The notes under the pieces are model-generated. The model saw only the letters and a list, made by a program, of their open reading frames with translations, did not search any database and had not been told where the DNA came from. Made by a program: the position numbers and the translations under genes. A DNA stretch of 64,000 nt from Drosophila miranda. Taxonomy: Eukaryota > Arthropoda > Insecta > Diptera > Drosophilidae. The stretch is taken from positions 28,895,657 to 28,959,656 of the forward strand of contig NC_046674.1 of NCBI RefSeq assembly GCF_003369915.1, written 5' to 3'. Positions 32,046 through 45,002 of this stretch are shown here, piece by piece (the first letter of the stretch is position 1; every line of letters starts with the position of its first letter).

Positions 32046-35000
32046 CTACTTTTTGGGTGGGGGCCTCAGGGCGAGGCTGGCCTCCAGATCGCCACCCGCA
32101 CTGGCGGCGCTCGTCCGCAGCTGCTTCTTGCCCGGAATCGGGTGGACATTGCCACCGCCGCCGCTGGAGCCGGCTCCGCTGCCGCCCCGCTTGCCACGCT
32201 TGCCACCGGCGGGCAGTGTCCCTCCAGAGGAGCCCTTGTACGTGTGCTGGTAGCCGTAGCCCTCGGGATTATTGTTGAACTTGGGGCTGTAGCTGTCGTA
32301 CTCTAGGCTGCTGTTGATCCCACCAACCTGACCCTGACCCTGGCCCTGCCCTTTGTGCTGGCCCTTGCCATGTGCATGGGCATGGGCGTGGGCGTGGCCG
32401 TGGCCGAGTGGGTGGCCGTGTGTGTGGACCAGACGGAGCGGCTGCTCTGGCCAGGATTCATGCTCCTCCTCGTACTTGGACCCCAGCGGCTCCTTCTTAA
32501 GCAGATAGGGATAGGGATTGACTATGGGGTAACCATCCTCCTGGGACTGCAGCTGCAGCTGGAGCTTGGCCTGCTCCCGTTCCTCGCGCTCTGAATCCGG
32601 ATCCGGCTCAGCAAAGTAGCCCGTGTAGCCCTTGTAGTCCGGATGGAGGTCTCCGGCGGCCGACTTTAGCTTTTGTCGGTACTCGTGGATCGCCCGCTCC
32701 GCTTCCGGGTCGTGGCGCACTTTTTCGCCTTTAAACGGCAGCGAGTTAATGTCGTGGTAGATCTCAGAGTTGAAATACAGCTTGTGGGGCTTCCCGCCGG
32801 ATCCGCGGGTATGCTGGTGGTGGTGTTGCAGCTGTTGGTCTTCCCCCGTCTCACGCTCCCGCTGCCGCTCACGTTCCCGCTCCCTTTCCCGCTCTGACCC
32901 ACTGACCACATGGGACAGATCGAACTCTTCGATATTCTTGAGGGCAGCGCCATGGTCAAAGTGCTCCGTGCTCTTCAGGGGCAGCGTGTACGGTTTGGAG
33001 ACCGTTTTCACGGTGGCCGTCTGAAGCGGTGCCCGCGTCTTGATCTTGTAGATGAACTCGACATTGGGACTGAGCTCGTCTACGGGTAGATCGGGCGCTT
33101 GGTAGGCGGTCTCCGTCTCGGACTGGAAGTGCTGCACTTGTGGCTTTGACTGGGCGTGAGAGTGCGACTGTGGCTGCGAGTGCGACGGGGAGTGGGACTG
33201 AGACTGGGACTGGGGCTGGGAGTGCGACTGGGAGTGGGAGCTCGAGTGGAGATGGGGATGAGCCTTGGTCTGGTGCTGTTGCTGATGATGGTGGTGCGCC
33301 GCCGCCTGACCGCCAGAGGGATGATGCTGGTGGTAAGACGACGATTGCTGGCGACCCTGTCCCGGCGGCGGAGTGTACTTCGGTCTCACCGTGCTGCTGC
33401 TGTAGCGCTTCTCATCGGAAAGCGAGGAGATCGACGAGGACGCAGAGGTTGCTGAGGAGTAGGATGGAGCCGCCGAGGACACAGAAATGGAGGCGGATGC
33501 CGGCTTGTAGTAAGTTGTGATTAGCGGCGGGGGCATCGACTGCGGCTGCTCCTGGGGCGTGCTCAGAATCTTGCCCTCTGCCTCCAGCTCTTTCATGTAC
33601 TTGATCACCGACTTCTCGATTTGCTTCATTATCTCCGACTTGGGTATCTCCGTGGAGGCGGACACCTGCACCTTCTCCTCGGCTTCCGCTTCGAGGTTGC
33701 GGTACAGCTGCGGCGGCGGATACGGGACATAGTTGTAGTATTTTGTGCGATACTGCCGCTCGATCTCCCCCGTTTGGGGCTGGGACTGGATCGACGGATC
33801 TCCCTGTTCGTAGAGCTCGTAGCTGCGGGTCACGGGCTCCTTCTCGTACACTGGAGCGGGTGCCTGCTGCGCCTGAAGCTCCTTCTGCAAGTGCAGCTCC
33901 AGGAGTTCTCGTTCCCGTTCCACATCCCTCTGCGGCTGCTCTGATGAAGCCTTGGGCTCCTTTGGGGCCGCCTGCGATTGCGTTAGGATCTGTGGCTGTG
34001 GCTGCTGGATCTGTATCTGTGGCTGTTTGTAGGCCAGCTTAATGGCATTAGCCACATACTCGGCGGCACTCTGCGAATCCTCCAGCGTGATCGTATCCTG
34101 ATGGTTCATCGAAGCTGCTGCTGCTGCTGCTGCTGATGGCCCAGAACCCACCCGAATTCCACTTGCAACTGCCGCTGTGGTCGTGCTCAGACTGCTGGGA
34201 TACAGAGTCTCAGGTTCGGGTCGCACCAGATTCAGTTCCACCTGTCCGTAGGCATAATCTGGGAAAGGGAAAGAGGGTTCCAGGTGTTTTTGGTTTCAGT
34301 GCTGCAGCGGCCTTTAATTGAAATCTGTTTTTCGCGCCTCTCTCTGGCACTCACCTTTGTTGGGCGTCTCTTTGGATCTGCTGTGGAGCACTGAATGGCT
34401 GGACCCTCGCCTGGTGTGGGTGCGTCCTGCGAGGGCCAGCTGATCCGGCACAGAGTCCTCCACCAGGGTCAGACCCCCTCCACCTCCTCCTCCGGAGCGG
34501 CGGCGGCTGTGGCTGTGCCCCGAAGTTCCTGTGGTGACGGACACAGCGTTACACAGTGTTGACATCTGCAAGGGGGAGGTGCAAAAGGGGCGTGGCTGAT
34601 CAATTTCACGGCGAATTGTCATCGAAATGCATCGGAAAAGTGCTCCAATTTGTTGTGTATACACTCATTTTCCAATTAAACTAATTAAGTCTACTATATT
34701 TTTAGCGTATTTACTTTCGCTTTCGTCGATCATGGAGGGGTAGGGAGGGAAAGACGGAAAGGGGGCAAAGAGACAAAGAGGGGGGGGGGGGGGGTGGTGT
34801 AACAACAGGGTGATTGCAATTTCTAAATGATTGCTCTCGCTCTCTTAGGTTCAATGGCCCAAAGATCGTTGGTCGTTTCAATGGAGGATGGTGGATGGAA
34901 AATGGAGATGTTGTGGCAGAGGGGCAGGCAGAGGGGTGATTGAAACATTTTGTGGCATGAAGTGATTGCGGCACGCAATTGTGTATAGTATGTGCTGTGG

Positions 35001-35637
35001 ATCGTTGTGGATCGCTGTGTGAATTAATATCAATATCCAAATATGGATAAACTGATAAATATAAAACATAAAACCATACACAAAAATAAGATATTCGATC
35101 AAATGTCTGAGTAAATTTCATTTAATGTCTGTCGGACCCATAGAACCAGATAAAAATCCTCTATGCAAATGGTTTCAAATCAAGCTCTGAATCGATTTGT
35201 GGGTTGAATGGAGAATCTGCTAACCATTTGGGAGTAAACATCCTTCAACCAATGTTTTCCGTTCTCGTTTGTGTGTCCAATGGTTACTTTAGAGATCTTA
35301 TTGGGTCTTGAAAATATAGTACAGTTATCCACTTTGAAGGAACAGTATCTGTTTATGATGATAGAACCTTTCGAAACACTTTATTTAACAGGACTTTCTG
35401 CAGGATTTCTTGGAGACAAACCGAACGAAATGTTGCATGTTCCGGGCAGGGCACTATATAACGGCTAAAATACATTTCACATTTGCATTTATCCATTCTA
35501 GGAATCACTTTTCACAAGAACAAAAAGCACTCCTTGTGCCGGATTTCGGGGATGGGTCTGCCTTGAGGATTACTTACGAGTAACAGCAAATAGAGGCACA
35601 GCAGGCCGCGGCTGCGATTGAATGGAGCACTGTCCAT
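32046..35637 (-). CDS. Large secreted low-complexity protein, three exons, about 827 residues
   Basis: Exon 1 (35637-35578, 20 codons, ending CTC|GTAAGT) encodes MDSAPFNRSRGLLCLYLLLL. Exon 2 (34565-34355) follows a TTGCAG acceptor and continues MSTLCNAVSV, completing a signal peptide, then a Gly-rich run and basic HTRRGSSHS. Exon 3 (34258-32046) starts after TTTCCCAG. All joins preserve phase. Exon 3 has a YNYVPYPPPQLYRN segment, an E/K helix (KYMKELEAEGK), a Ser/His/Gln desert, an R/E repeat, then a denser region (HDPEAERAIHEYRQKLK, DYKGYTGYFAEPDPDSE) and a basic Gly/Lys tail ending RPPPKK. TATAAAA is at 35783-35789; AATAAA (tttatt on +) is at 31856-31861. The only sign of export is the N-terminal signal. 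Probably matrix or cuticle; domain unknown. Confidence 0.8.
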
Positions 35638-35782
35638 TCTGATTGTGGAGCACTTCTGGATGAGGATGAGCTGAGGACTAGTCCGTGGATGACGATGCTG
35701 ACGCGCTCTAATCGCAGACGTTTGGTGCGAACGCGGTTGGGTCTGTGGTGCAAGTGTTTGCGGCACGCTGGCGCAGTGCGGC

Positions 35783-35789
35783 TTTTATA
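35783..35789 (-). promoter_or_regulatory. TATA box of the large secreted-protein gene
   Basis: TATAAAA on the minus strand, about 146 bases upstream of the ATG. A GA-rich block (35857-35906) lies just upstream. Confidence 0.7.
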
Positions 35790-35856
35790 ATGATGCAGAC
35801 CGTTGCAGCGGAAAATTTATGCGAATGTGCAGGCCAAAGAAAAAAGCACAAACATA

Positions 35857-35906
35857 CGGAGAGAGAAAAGGAGAGAGCGAGCGAGAGAGACAAAGAGAGA
35901 GAAAAG
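35857..35906. promoter_or_regulatory. GA-rich block
   Basis: Fifty bases of GAGAGAGA, GCGAGCGAGAGAGACAAAGAGAGAG type, about 70 bases upstream of the TATA box. It fits clustered GAGA-factor sites; on the X it would also fit an MSL recognition element. This is inference from motif alone. Confidence 0.4.
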
Positions 35907-35909
35907 TGC

Positions 35910-38900
35910 ACAGAGATTAACTTTCGATGACAATTCAAATTGTAAAAATTGTAACGAGGCAATCGACGAAAACGCACTGGCGTATGCGTGATATGTACAC
36001 CCATAATGACCCTCCCGATCCCCGATTCCCGAACCTCGACTCTGAGATCATGGACTACTCTTTGCTCTTCCACACAACGGGAAAACGGTAGAACTGGTTT
36101 CTCGGCTTCAGTTGTGACTTTGATGGCCAATTAAGCCATAGGCCAAATAGACAGACAAACAGTTCAATGAAATGTTTGGGGCTCGAAACGGTTTTAATAC
36201 CTGTAATTGACTTGTAAAATCCTCGCCAGCAAAGGCATTTATTGGTCTAAGCGACAGCTAATCGATCAGGGAGCGGCTTCCCCACTCCACTCCAGAGGTT
36301 GATATCTTTGGATATCGGTTATCTGTCAAGCAATGTCATGGCTCCACTTGATGTAGCCCTGAAGGATGCTTCATCAGGATGCTTGGTCCTCAATTAGTTT
36401 GGTCTCGAACAAGTGAAATATTCCTGGGTTTTCCTCTCAAGCTGTTTCCGAGAGACTGTATTCCAAAAGAGGTGCCTCAACCGCATGAAACCGCATGCGC
36501 AGCAGCCGCATGGCAGGCGCATGGGATAGATGGTTGGATGGGTGGATGGGTGGCTGGCCAAGTGTTTGTCTTCATGGTCACTGATTCAGTGCATAATAAT
36601 TAACAAGGAGTGAGGCAAAGAGTGGCTGCAAGATTTATGATGATTTTCCATCAAATGTTGCAGTTGCAGCCATAGAAAATACCAGGCAACAATGTTGATT
36701 CCAATTTCAAGATTACGAGACCTAAGACATTAGCCAGAAGGATCGAAAGCGATCGCTGGGAATAGAGGGTGGTGCTGCCGATTGATTGGTTTTTGAGAGC
36801 TTGGCTCTGTGCTTTTTGGCTCACGAATTGCCATGAAATTCATTTTACGTGCCCCACAGGGCGTATGATTTATATTTTAATATTCTGGTGGGAGAAGCAG
36901 GCAAACAAAAAGCGAAACGAACACCGAAACACTTGCCACACTTAACGCCAGCGATAATGGCCGTAATAATCAAAAGCGAAACAAAGCGAAAAGCTGGCGG
37001 CGGTCTCCCCCCCGTCCACATGTGTGTGTGTTTGTGTGTGTGTGTGAAGATCAACAACCTGGCCAACAACCGAATGCGAATGCGATTGCGATCCATGCCC
37101 CGTTATGTGGCCAAAAGCTGCAGCCACCACAAATCCAATGGCAACGCCAGCAACACAGGCAGCGACAGCGGCAGCGGCAGCGGCAGAAAAAGTGCAAGAC
37201 AGACGTCCAACAGACAACAGCTAGCGCAATCGATAAACGGCCAGCAAACGATGACGTAGGCCACCCGAACAGTGGGGCCAGAGATCCACAGGTTAAGTCT
37301 AAAAACGGAGACTGCCGTTTCATTCATTCGATTCATGTCTGGTTGGGTCGGGCAGCTGCTAAAGAAAGCGTCTGGATGGGACAAGTGCAAGGCCAAAGGC
37401 CATGTCAGTGATGGTTTGGCTGGCTTGGATGACTATTATGATGAGGTGGAAAATATATATTGAAAAAAAAGGTTTCTTCCATATCTAAGATCAAGAAAGG
37501 TGTTTTTTTCTTCTTAGAGAATGCATGCTGCACAGCTCTTGGAACACACAAATACATATGTATATACTTTTCAAATTCATAAAGATTTCCCCAACATTCG
37601 TACCACTGTGGCGGTAGCTACAAGCTTTGGAAAATGTTTGAAATATTACGTTTTGTGGCTGAGAGGAGACACCGGCTCTCTGACACCATCTCTGGCAACT
37701 CTTAAGCTTATTAATTTCTTGCAGTTGCTTGGTTGGTTTATGGGTCCATTGTTGGGGGAGGGCGTTCAGATCATAACGAGAGTTTTTCATTTCGGTTTCG
37801 GTTTTTTGTGGATCTCTGGAAGTCGAGCGGAAATGGCAGTCATTCATTAGAAGGAAGCACCGCTCCAGCTGGGAAGCGGCAGTCGATCCCAATTGAAAGT
37901 TTTTCATCACTTGAATCAGATTGAATAAGATGGGGCTGTGGTGCCAGAGGTGGGATCTTGGCAGACTTCCCGGCCCCCGGCAATCCGTGACAGCAATGAC
38001 AACCAGAAACTTTCGATTTCCACCATCCAGGGCGGGGCCCGGCCTGGGCAGAGTTCCAAGAAGCGGACAACCAGCTGTCCGGGAAGCCGCAGATCAGACA
38101 TCAGCCCATCAGTCGATGGGCAGGAAGACCAGAGTATGCAAATGGGGAATGCGATAGGGGAATCTCTCGACCAAAGATTACGGAAGTGGCATAGTATTTT
38201 GTGGCACTCCACTACCCATACTCTTCTCCACTCTTCAGCCTCTTTTTTAATTTGAGTGGAAAGTGGAAAGAGACGCTGCCGCATTTCAAAATTATAGAAA
38301 TTGGCACAATTTACCATCCATTGCGGCAGCTGATTATGCTAATTGTTCGCGGCCATACCTGCTGCTGCTGTCGATGGGGATCTTTACGTAAACAGCGTTT
38401 GGCCGCAATTTTGCAACTCGATGTGGCAAGGAAAAAACGCCACCAATTTGTCGGAAACTATGTGAAAGTCATTGGGAGTTGTAGTTATTTCTGGAACTGC
38501 AATTGCAATATATTAGATCACTAGATCACTGGAGGATAAAGAGAGGAGTTAGGGAGAGGAGTTAGCGGAGCGGAACAGACACTTTGAAGAGCGATCAAGG
38601 GGAGATGTAGGATAGCGATCAGAATGTTTCTCTAATGAAGAAAGATTGAAAGGTTAGCCTTAGAGGCTAATTGAACATTGACGATTGACAGATTTTCCGG
38701 AAGTAAGAGTACAACTAACTCGGCCAGAAAGATCAGTAAATAGATGTTTCCTTAGTTTTTTTTAGTTCTGAACCAGTTCCTTAATCGTAATAGATCAACG
38801 TGACCATGTAAGACCAGAGACTGGAAGATAAGATCATCAGTAGATCAGGAAAAGGAACTTTCCAAGTTCAGATCTTTGATCACAAGCTTCCCTTACATCG

Positions 38901-39700
38901 ATCAGTTGGATATACAACAACTACCCTCCCATGAAACCCACTCTAAAAGTGCATGATGGATCTGTGTTGATCCTCAAGATCTATTTTAAAACCGTCTTCC
39001 CCACCCATTCCGAATGGTTCAGCAGTACATTTCCTATTGTATATTTTGATCGTGCTGTAGGTGTTTTGCGTGTTTTCGATTACGAGTGCAACCAAATACT
39101 CGTAATGATTGGCATTTAGCACTCGAGTTATTTGGAGTTTCATTTCGCCAGCTGCAATCGATGCTAGCTGGCTATTTTTATGGGTTTCGTGCGTGACTTC
39201 CGTGACTACTTACAGCACTCCCCCTCCCATCGGTGGAAGCACCCCCCAGCACCCTGTTTGGTGTTGCTAGCAAATTGATTTTTGTTTCGTTTAATTATGT
39301 AAAAATATAAGTACAGATATGTAAAATCAAGAACTACGTTTCGTTACAGACTAATTATTGCACACGTTTTCAGCACATTTTTGTGGTTAACAAAAAAAAA
39401 CCAAACAAATAACACATAATAAATGAGAATGAAAGCGCAGGCGGAGATGAGGTGAGCCCCTCCGGGATCCCTCGGGTCATCGAGAAACCACTGCATACGT
39501 CTGGGCGGAATATGCAACCGGTAGTAATTCGATCTGAGAAAAACAACTGCATACTTCTGGGCTGCTCCCTTAGCTGCCGCCGATAAGTATGCAATGTATC
39601 GATGGATGGCCAATCACCAATGTGGATTGGTAGTAATCCGATGTCTGGAGAAACTCCAATCCCACGGGGGTTGGGCAGAATAAATACTAATGAACGGATT
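35910..39700. other. Intergenic, about 3.8 kb
   Basis: No convincing gene. It has a GT microsatellite at about 37021-37047 and GATGGATGGGTGG repeats at about 36529-36552. The 37.0-37.4 kb ORFs overlap on both strands and derive from repeats such as AGCGGCAGCGGC. Confidence 0.5.
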
Positions 39701-39770
39701 TCAGGCACGAGAAGCAACTTCAACAGCATTACGACTACGATTACGAGATAGTACTAAAAATGGAGGAGCC

Positions 39771-41792
39771 TTAGCCCTCCAGAAGCTGCGTCGTCTTGTA
39801 CTCCACCGCCGAGCCCATCTCTGCACCGAGCTTCTCCCGCACGTACTCCCGGATTTGTTGCAGCCGCTGGTCGCCGGCTGCTGCCGCCGCGGCCTCGGGG
39901 TGCGCCTTCGCCGAACGCTTGCCCTGGCGCATCTTGAGGCCGTGGGCATGGTAGTTGTACGGCCGCTGAGACGGAGCACTTTCCTCGGAGGCGCCCTCCT
40001 GCTGTTCCTCCTGCTGTTCCTGGTGGTGGTGCTGCTGCTGCTGCTGTTGGGAGTACTGGCGCAGGGTAGGGTACATGTGGCTGGGGTGCGAATTGAATAT
40101 GACCTTGGTGTGGGTGGCCCGCGGATTGTTTTCCGTGATGGGGAGACTGTGCTCCTGCTCCTGCTCGTGCTCCGCCTCGGGGGCAGTGGGTGGCTCTGAC
40201 TCGGGCACATATATCGGTTGCTGTTGTGCCTGTTGTTGCTGTTGCGGCTGATGTGGCAGCGGTTCGCCGTAGTCCGCCTGCGGGGCTGCATCGACGTAGT
40301 CCGGCTGTGGGGCCATGGCTATCAGGTAGAGCTGCGGCTGTGCCTGGCCCTGACCATGGCCATGGGACTGCGGCTGGGCGTAGTAGAACTGTGTCTGCTG
40401 CTGGTAGCCTGTTGGCGCATAGTAGGCCTCGGGCGGGGGCTGTTCGTACTGCTGCACCTGCTGCTGATGCTGTTGCTGCTGCTGGTGGCGCCCCTTGTAG
40501 CTCTGGTAGACGTCGTCGATGGCCGCATACTGTACTGGCTGGGGCGTTGGCGCCAGTTGGTGGGAATAGCTCACATCCGGGTGGTAGGGCCCCTGCTCGG
40601 GGGCTCCATATTGCTGCGAGAGATCCAAATGTTGCTGCTGCTGCTGCTGCTGCTGGTGTTGATGGTGATGCTGCTGCTGGTTCTGCTCGGCCTCTTGGAG
40701 CAGGCTCAAGTACTGGGCTGCTCGGATCTCCAGGTACTGCTGCAACAGGGTCTGGAGATGGGCTGCGTACTTTGCGGGGCCTGGGATGCGCAGGACGATG
40801 ACGGGCTCCTGGTAGCCGCCCTGATCCGCATGCTCCTCCTCCTGAGGCAGATCGATCTGGGGCTGCTCCAGGCCATGGCTTGGATGCGCCTGATGCGGTT
40901 GGTGTTCCTGGGGCTGTGTCGGATGTGGGGGCTGTGTCTCGTAGGTAGTCTGTGGCTTCAGCTCGTAGGAATACGAGGGCTCGATGGTCACGCTTGTCAC
41001 GTGCTGCTGCTGTTGCTGCTGCGGTGGCTGTTGGTGCTCCTGCGGTTCTTCTGGCTCCTGCGGCTGGGGATGGGCAAAGCCGGAGGGAGCATAGCTGCCA
41101 TAGGTATCTAGTGGCGCCTCTGTGGCCGGAATGTCGTGCTGGGAGTACGGATAGAACATGAACTTGGGCGGCGTGTAGTCGTACCCCTGATGGGCATAGC
41201 CATATCTACAATAGATTGCCATGATTAGAGTTTGATTAGAGTTGCATTGGTTGGTTGATTAGATGACTTACCCCAGATCTCCTTCGATCGTCCGCTTGCT
41301 GTTCTTGCCGCCACTACCCGTGGAATTGTCCCGCTCCACCTTGATCTTGATCTTGTCCCCATGCAGCTTGAACTGCTTGTCCAGCTCCTTGATGAACTCC
41401 AGATCATCAGCGGGCAGGTTGCTAAAGCTCGCGGCCAAGGCGGGTGCCTTGGTGCTGCCTCTAGTGACGGTGCTCGGCCTGGTGGTCTTTCCGATCTTCA
41501 CGCGTGGCTTGCTCGGCTTGGTGGTCGTCCCACTGCTGCTTGTTCCCCCCCTGCCGGATGTGGTGCTGCCCGATGTGGAAGTGGTCGCCGCGGTCGGCGT
41601 CTTGGTCGGTCGCTTCTTCAGCGTCGTCACCTTCTTGGGGTAGCTGGATGCCTTGGTGGGCGCCTCCGGCTGACCCAAACCGCTGGCCAGGCACACGGCC
41701 GCACTCAGAGTGCACTGTAAGATCAGAAAAGAAGAGCATTGGAGCATCAGCATTAGTTTGGACACGGGTACGAGTGGCTTTTGTCTAGCCAT
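39771..41792 (-). CDS. Secreted Tyr/Pro/Gln/His-rich protein, two exons, about 651 residues
   Basis: Exon 1 (41792-41272) starts with a basic-hydrophobic signal peptide ([20 protein letters not shown], then [16 protein letters not shown]). A Thr/Ser/Lys-rich stretch, an E/D/K helix ([19 protein letters not shown]) and a dibasic [11 protein letters not shown] follow. The donor GG|GTAAGT and acceptor TTGTAG|A leave a 66-base intron and join in phase to give [19 protein letters not shown]. Exon 2 (41205-39771) holds Tyr-Pro-rich repeats, long Q/H runs, and at the end a folded-looking segment ([16 protein letters not shown], then [10 protein letters not shown]). An in-frame ATG at 41876 is possible but gives a worse signal peptide. 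TTATCTTACAG at about 41716-41723 resembles an acceptor, so a further small intron is possible. Likely an extracellular structural protein. Confidence 0.8.
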
Positions 41793-41899
41793 CGCTTTGT
41801 TTCTTCTCAAGGTGAGGACAGAGACGGAGACGGAGGCGATCGACAATGGTCTCAATCTCAATATCTCGATCTCCATATCGATGTCGATGCCGATGTCGA

Positions 41900-43090
41900 T
41901 CGTTAAATGATCAATGCGCTGCCGCGATCAAACTCAAATCTGGGGGCATATTAAAGGTTTCACTTTTGACATTTCGTCAAGTGAATGCTTGCGGTGCTTT
42001 TTAGGAGCGGTAGGGAGGGAGCTGCGGCAAAGACGCGGCTAGTCATGTAGTGTTGTAATCGAATCTGGCTCGATCGCATCTCAGCAGGTTCGTCGTGTCT
42101 TTAGTATTTTGTGTGTGTGTGTTTTGTGTCGGCCAGATGGTAACAGATAGGTTAATGGCTTAGGTTATCGATGAGTTATGGATAAGCTGCCAACTAATTA
42201 GTAGTCGATTATGATCGATAACTATCGATAAACGGTGATAGCATGATTATTTGTTAAAAAAGTTGATTTATTGATGATGAGCTTGTAGAATCTTCTGATA
42301 TGTTGCTTATGTGGAATGCAAAGCGATATATTGTACGACTATCATATCAAAAATAATCGAATTGGTCATGGAATTCTTTTGATATGTTGCAAATACATAT
42401 AATCTTGACAAAAAATATCGAAACATGAATCGAATGCTATCGAAATAAGTCTTCAAATTGATGGGGAGATTCCATTTCCCATTTACACCCACAACCCCAC
42501 CAGCCTATTATTGATAAATCGATTGCAAAATCGAATTGCATTTGTAATCGATATTTTAATCCCTTTTTAATTGCTGCAAACCCACTCCCAGTCTATATAC
42601 ATATGTACATATGTACGTGCATATCTGCATACGTATGGAATTTCACAAGCAATGCCTGACCAGCAACGAGGAGCTGTCGGATAGCTTAGTTTTAATTGCA
42701 TTTTGTCACTCAATAACCGCTTGGTAGAGTACCACATAGAGCGCTCGAGTGTCTCATGTGTGCGATGTGTGTGCAAAAGCCCGAAAACTGGGGCAGTGTG
42801 TCAAGTCATTTTAATAGCTCTCTTCTTGTTTTCGTTGGGTTCTGCTTATGTTGCGGCGACTGTCGTTGCTTCGTTTCGTTGTTGTTTCGTAGCTTGTTAA
42901 GCAGGAAGAGTTTTTCGGCAGACTTGCCACACAACAACCGCCGCCACAAAGGCAGCAAATTTCTTGTCAAATGTTAGCATGTGAGCTGTGGGAGCCCGAA
43001 CAGAAGAGCTGCCTGCCTACCGTACGGCGGATCGGCGATGGAGGAGGAGGTCTAAAGTTGCTCATGCTGCTGTTGCTGCTGCTTGGTGCA
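41900..43090. other. Intergenic between divergent genes
   Basis: TATCGATA (DRE) is at 42223-42230, with further ATCGAT sites at 42167 and 42214. A GT run lies at about 42110-42124. No gene is recognised on either strand. Confidence 0.45.
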
Positions 43091-43094
43091 GTTG

Positions 43095-43103
43095 TTTATA
43101 TAA
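43095..43103 (+). promoter_or_regulatory. TATA-like element of the small plus-strand gene
   Basis: TTTATATAA, about 135 bases upstream of ATG 43235. No other ATG lies between the expected start site (about 43128) and 43235. Confidence 0.4.
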
Positions 43104-43234
43104 TCTATCGTCCGGCAGCAGCAACTACTCGGATCTGTCTCTCCAGCATTGATTTATCTTTGCCAACTATTTTCTGTAATAATTTAATTTAATTGCATTC
43201 GACTCTTTGGGGTTGCCTTTCACTTTACAACAGA

Positions 43235-43554
43235 ATGGATCCGCTGAGAAGATACTATGCATTGCCATGGATAATGCTCTTGCAGGTATGGCAATCGGTT
43301 AGTCCTAAAATCTGCCCCACACTCTACAGATGACATGTGTGCTTCTGCTGTTTCTGGTGCTTTCTCACCAACTCGGGGGAAGAGTCGCTTGTACATCATC
43401 AAAAATCAACAGCTGCAACATCAAAGAAACCACACCAGCTCGAGGCAAAGGCAGAGGCAAACGATCGTCACGCAACGCGTGCAAATTAGTCGGACTCGAA
43501 TTTTTGCTCAGTTTGGTGGGTTTCTGTTTAGTTTTTGTTACTGTTTTTGTTTGA
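43235..43554 (+). CDS. Candidate small membrane-anchored or secreted peptide (91 residues, 44-nt intron)
   Basis: ATG 43235 has a good context (CAACAGAATG). Exon 1 (43235-43285) encodes MDPLRRYYALPWIMLLQ and ends CAG|GTATGG. A 44-base intron (branch-like CCTAAAAT, acceptor CACTCTACAG) joins in phase to 43330, continuing MTCVLLLFLVLSHQLGG. That gives a signal peptide, a 35-residue basic segment with GKGRGKRSSR, and a hydrophobic C-terminal 22 residues, as in GPI-anchored or short type I proteins. AATAAA is at 43648-43653, about 95 bases past the stop. The intron is shorter than most Drosophila introns, which is the main reason for doubt. Without splicing the ATG gives a 32-residue ORF. Confidence 0.4.
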
Positions 43555-44949
43555 CTTTCGTTGTTGCATCATCAACATCATCTGCAACATAACTTGTGGC
43601 AACATTACTTGTGGCAACAGCAGCAGCATTAAAGCCAGGCACAAAACAATAAAATGTAAATTAGACAAGCCCAGATTATCCTGCCAGAGCCAAAGCCAAA
43701 GCCAAAGCAAGAGCCAGCCCCCAGCGGTCCAATCCCCCACATCAGATGGTAATAACTTTATGTAACCACATGAGAGAGAGAGAAAGAGGCAGCAACTGGC
43801 GGGGGGAAACGAGTTCTGGTTGCGCCACAATCCCCACAGAGTGGCCATTCTCTGGGGTGATCAGACCAGACCTCAGCTCGTCCAATTACCAGCTAATCTC
43901 TGATGCCATGTGATGGCCGGCCCTTCGCTGTGGTCCGAGATTGATGGACAAGGGCAAGGGCAGTGCCAGTGCCAGTGGCAGCGACAGCGACAGTGAAGGT
44001 GCAGCCAAGCGAGGAGGTCGATATCTAAAAGGAATCGCCACTGCCACTCTGAGAGCCCGTCTGAGAGCCAGAGACCGGAGTTCATTGCATCCTGTGACCA
44101 GATCAGTGAACTGCCTGGGGCAGGGCGCCGTGGTTGTGGCTGTGGCTGTGGCTGTGGCTGTGGCTGTCATCTCGCTTGGTTTTCCCGGTTTCCCGCAGAG
44201 CTGCAGCTGACCAAGCCAAGCCGGCTGAGCAACTGGAAACTGCAACTGGAATGCAAATTAATTTGTCAGGCTTGAAGAGGGGGAGGCAGCCTGAGCCAGT
44301 AGAGTTGAAGGGGGTTGGGGCAATGGTTGGGGCAGTGGGAGCGGCTGTAGATCTCTTCCGGGAGATTGTGCAATCCACCCCATCACGGAATCTTACCAGT
44401 ATCAATGCCAATCGCATGGCTGTCTCGGGCAGTTCCTCCTACGCCAATGAGCGAACAATGCACATTCAAAGCGACTTCTCACGCACTTGTACTTTTGTCT
44501 AGAGATCGTATGTATCCAATTTGGCGGCACTTTCTTCTCCCGAATTTCGTGGCACAAAAAAAACAAACAGCTATATTTAGTAGGGGCGGAGGAGGCACAA
44601 CCGAATGGGGCAGATACTCGTCGTTGGTGGGTGCCGTGCCCGATATCGATAGAGTGGAGTCTGTGCGGATGGAGCTGCGATGCCAGCGTTCAAAAGTCGC
44701 GCCTTGTACTGTGGATGGCGCTGGCGATGCTCGCGGGTTTTATATCGCACACTTTGCCAACCGCAGCAGCACCACCAGCTCCACCAATACCATCAACAAC
44801 ATCACCACTAATACAGCCACAACCACAGCTAAAACTTTTGGTCTTCGTCTTCGTCTGGGTTGCATCAAGCCACTTGGCCAGTCAGTCAGCGGAGTCACTC
44901 GCCGGATTCGGATTCGGTCTCGGATTTGGACTCGGATTTGGATTCAGAG

Positions 44950-45002
44950 CTGGTGCTGGTGCTGGTGCTGGTGCTGGTGCTGGTGCTGGCGCTGGCGCTG
45001 GT
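44950..45002. repeat. (GGTGCT)n minisatellite, grading into GGCGCT
   Basis: About eight to nine hexamer units, giving AGAGAG on one strand reading frame and PAPAPA on the other. A GGATTC/GGATTT-type array lies immediately upstream (44906-44944). Confidence 0.85.

Noticed and set aside
36849-37411. Overlapping ORFs with basic Gly/Ser content on both strands
   Set aside because: They arise from GCGGCAGCGGCAG-type repeats and the GT microsatellite; no splice or start support.
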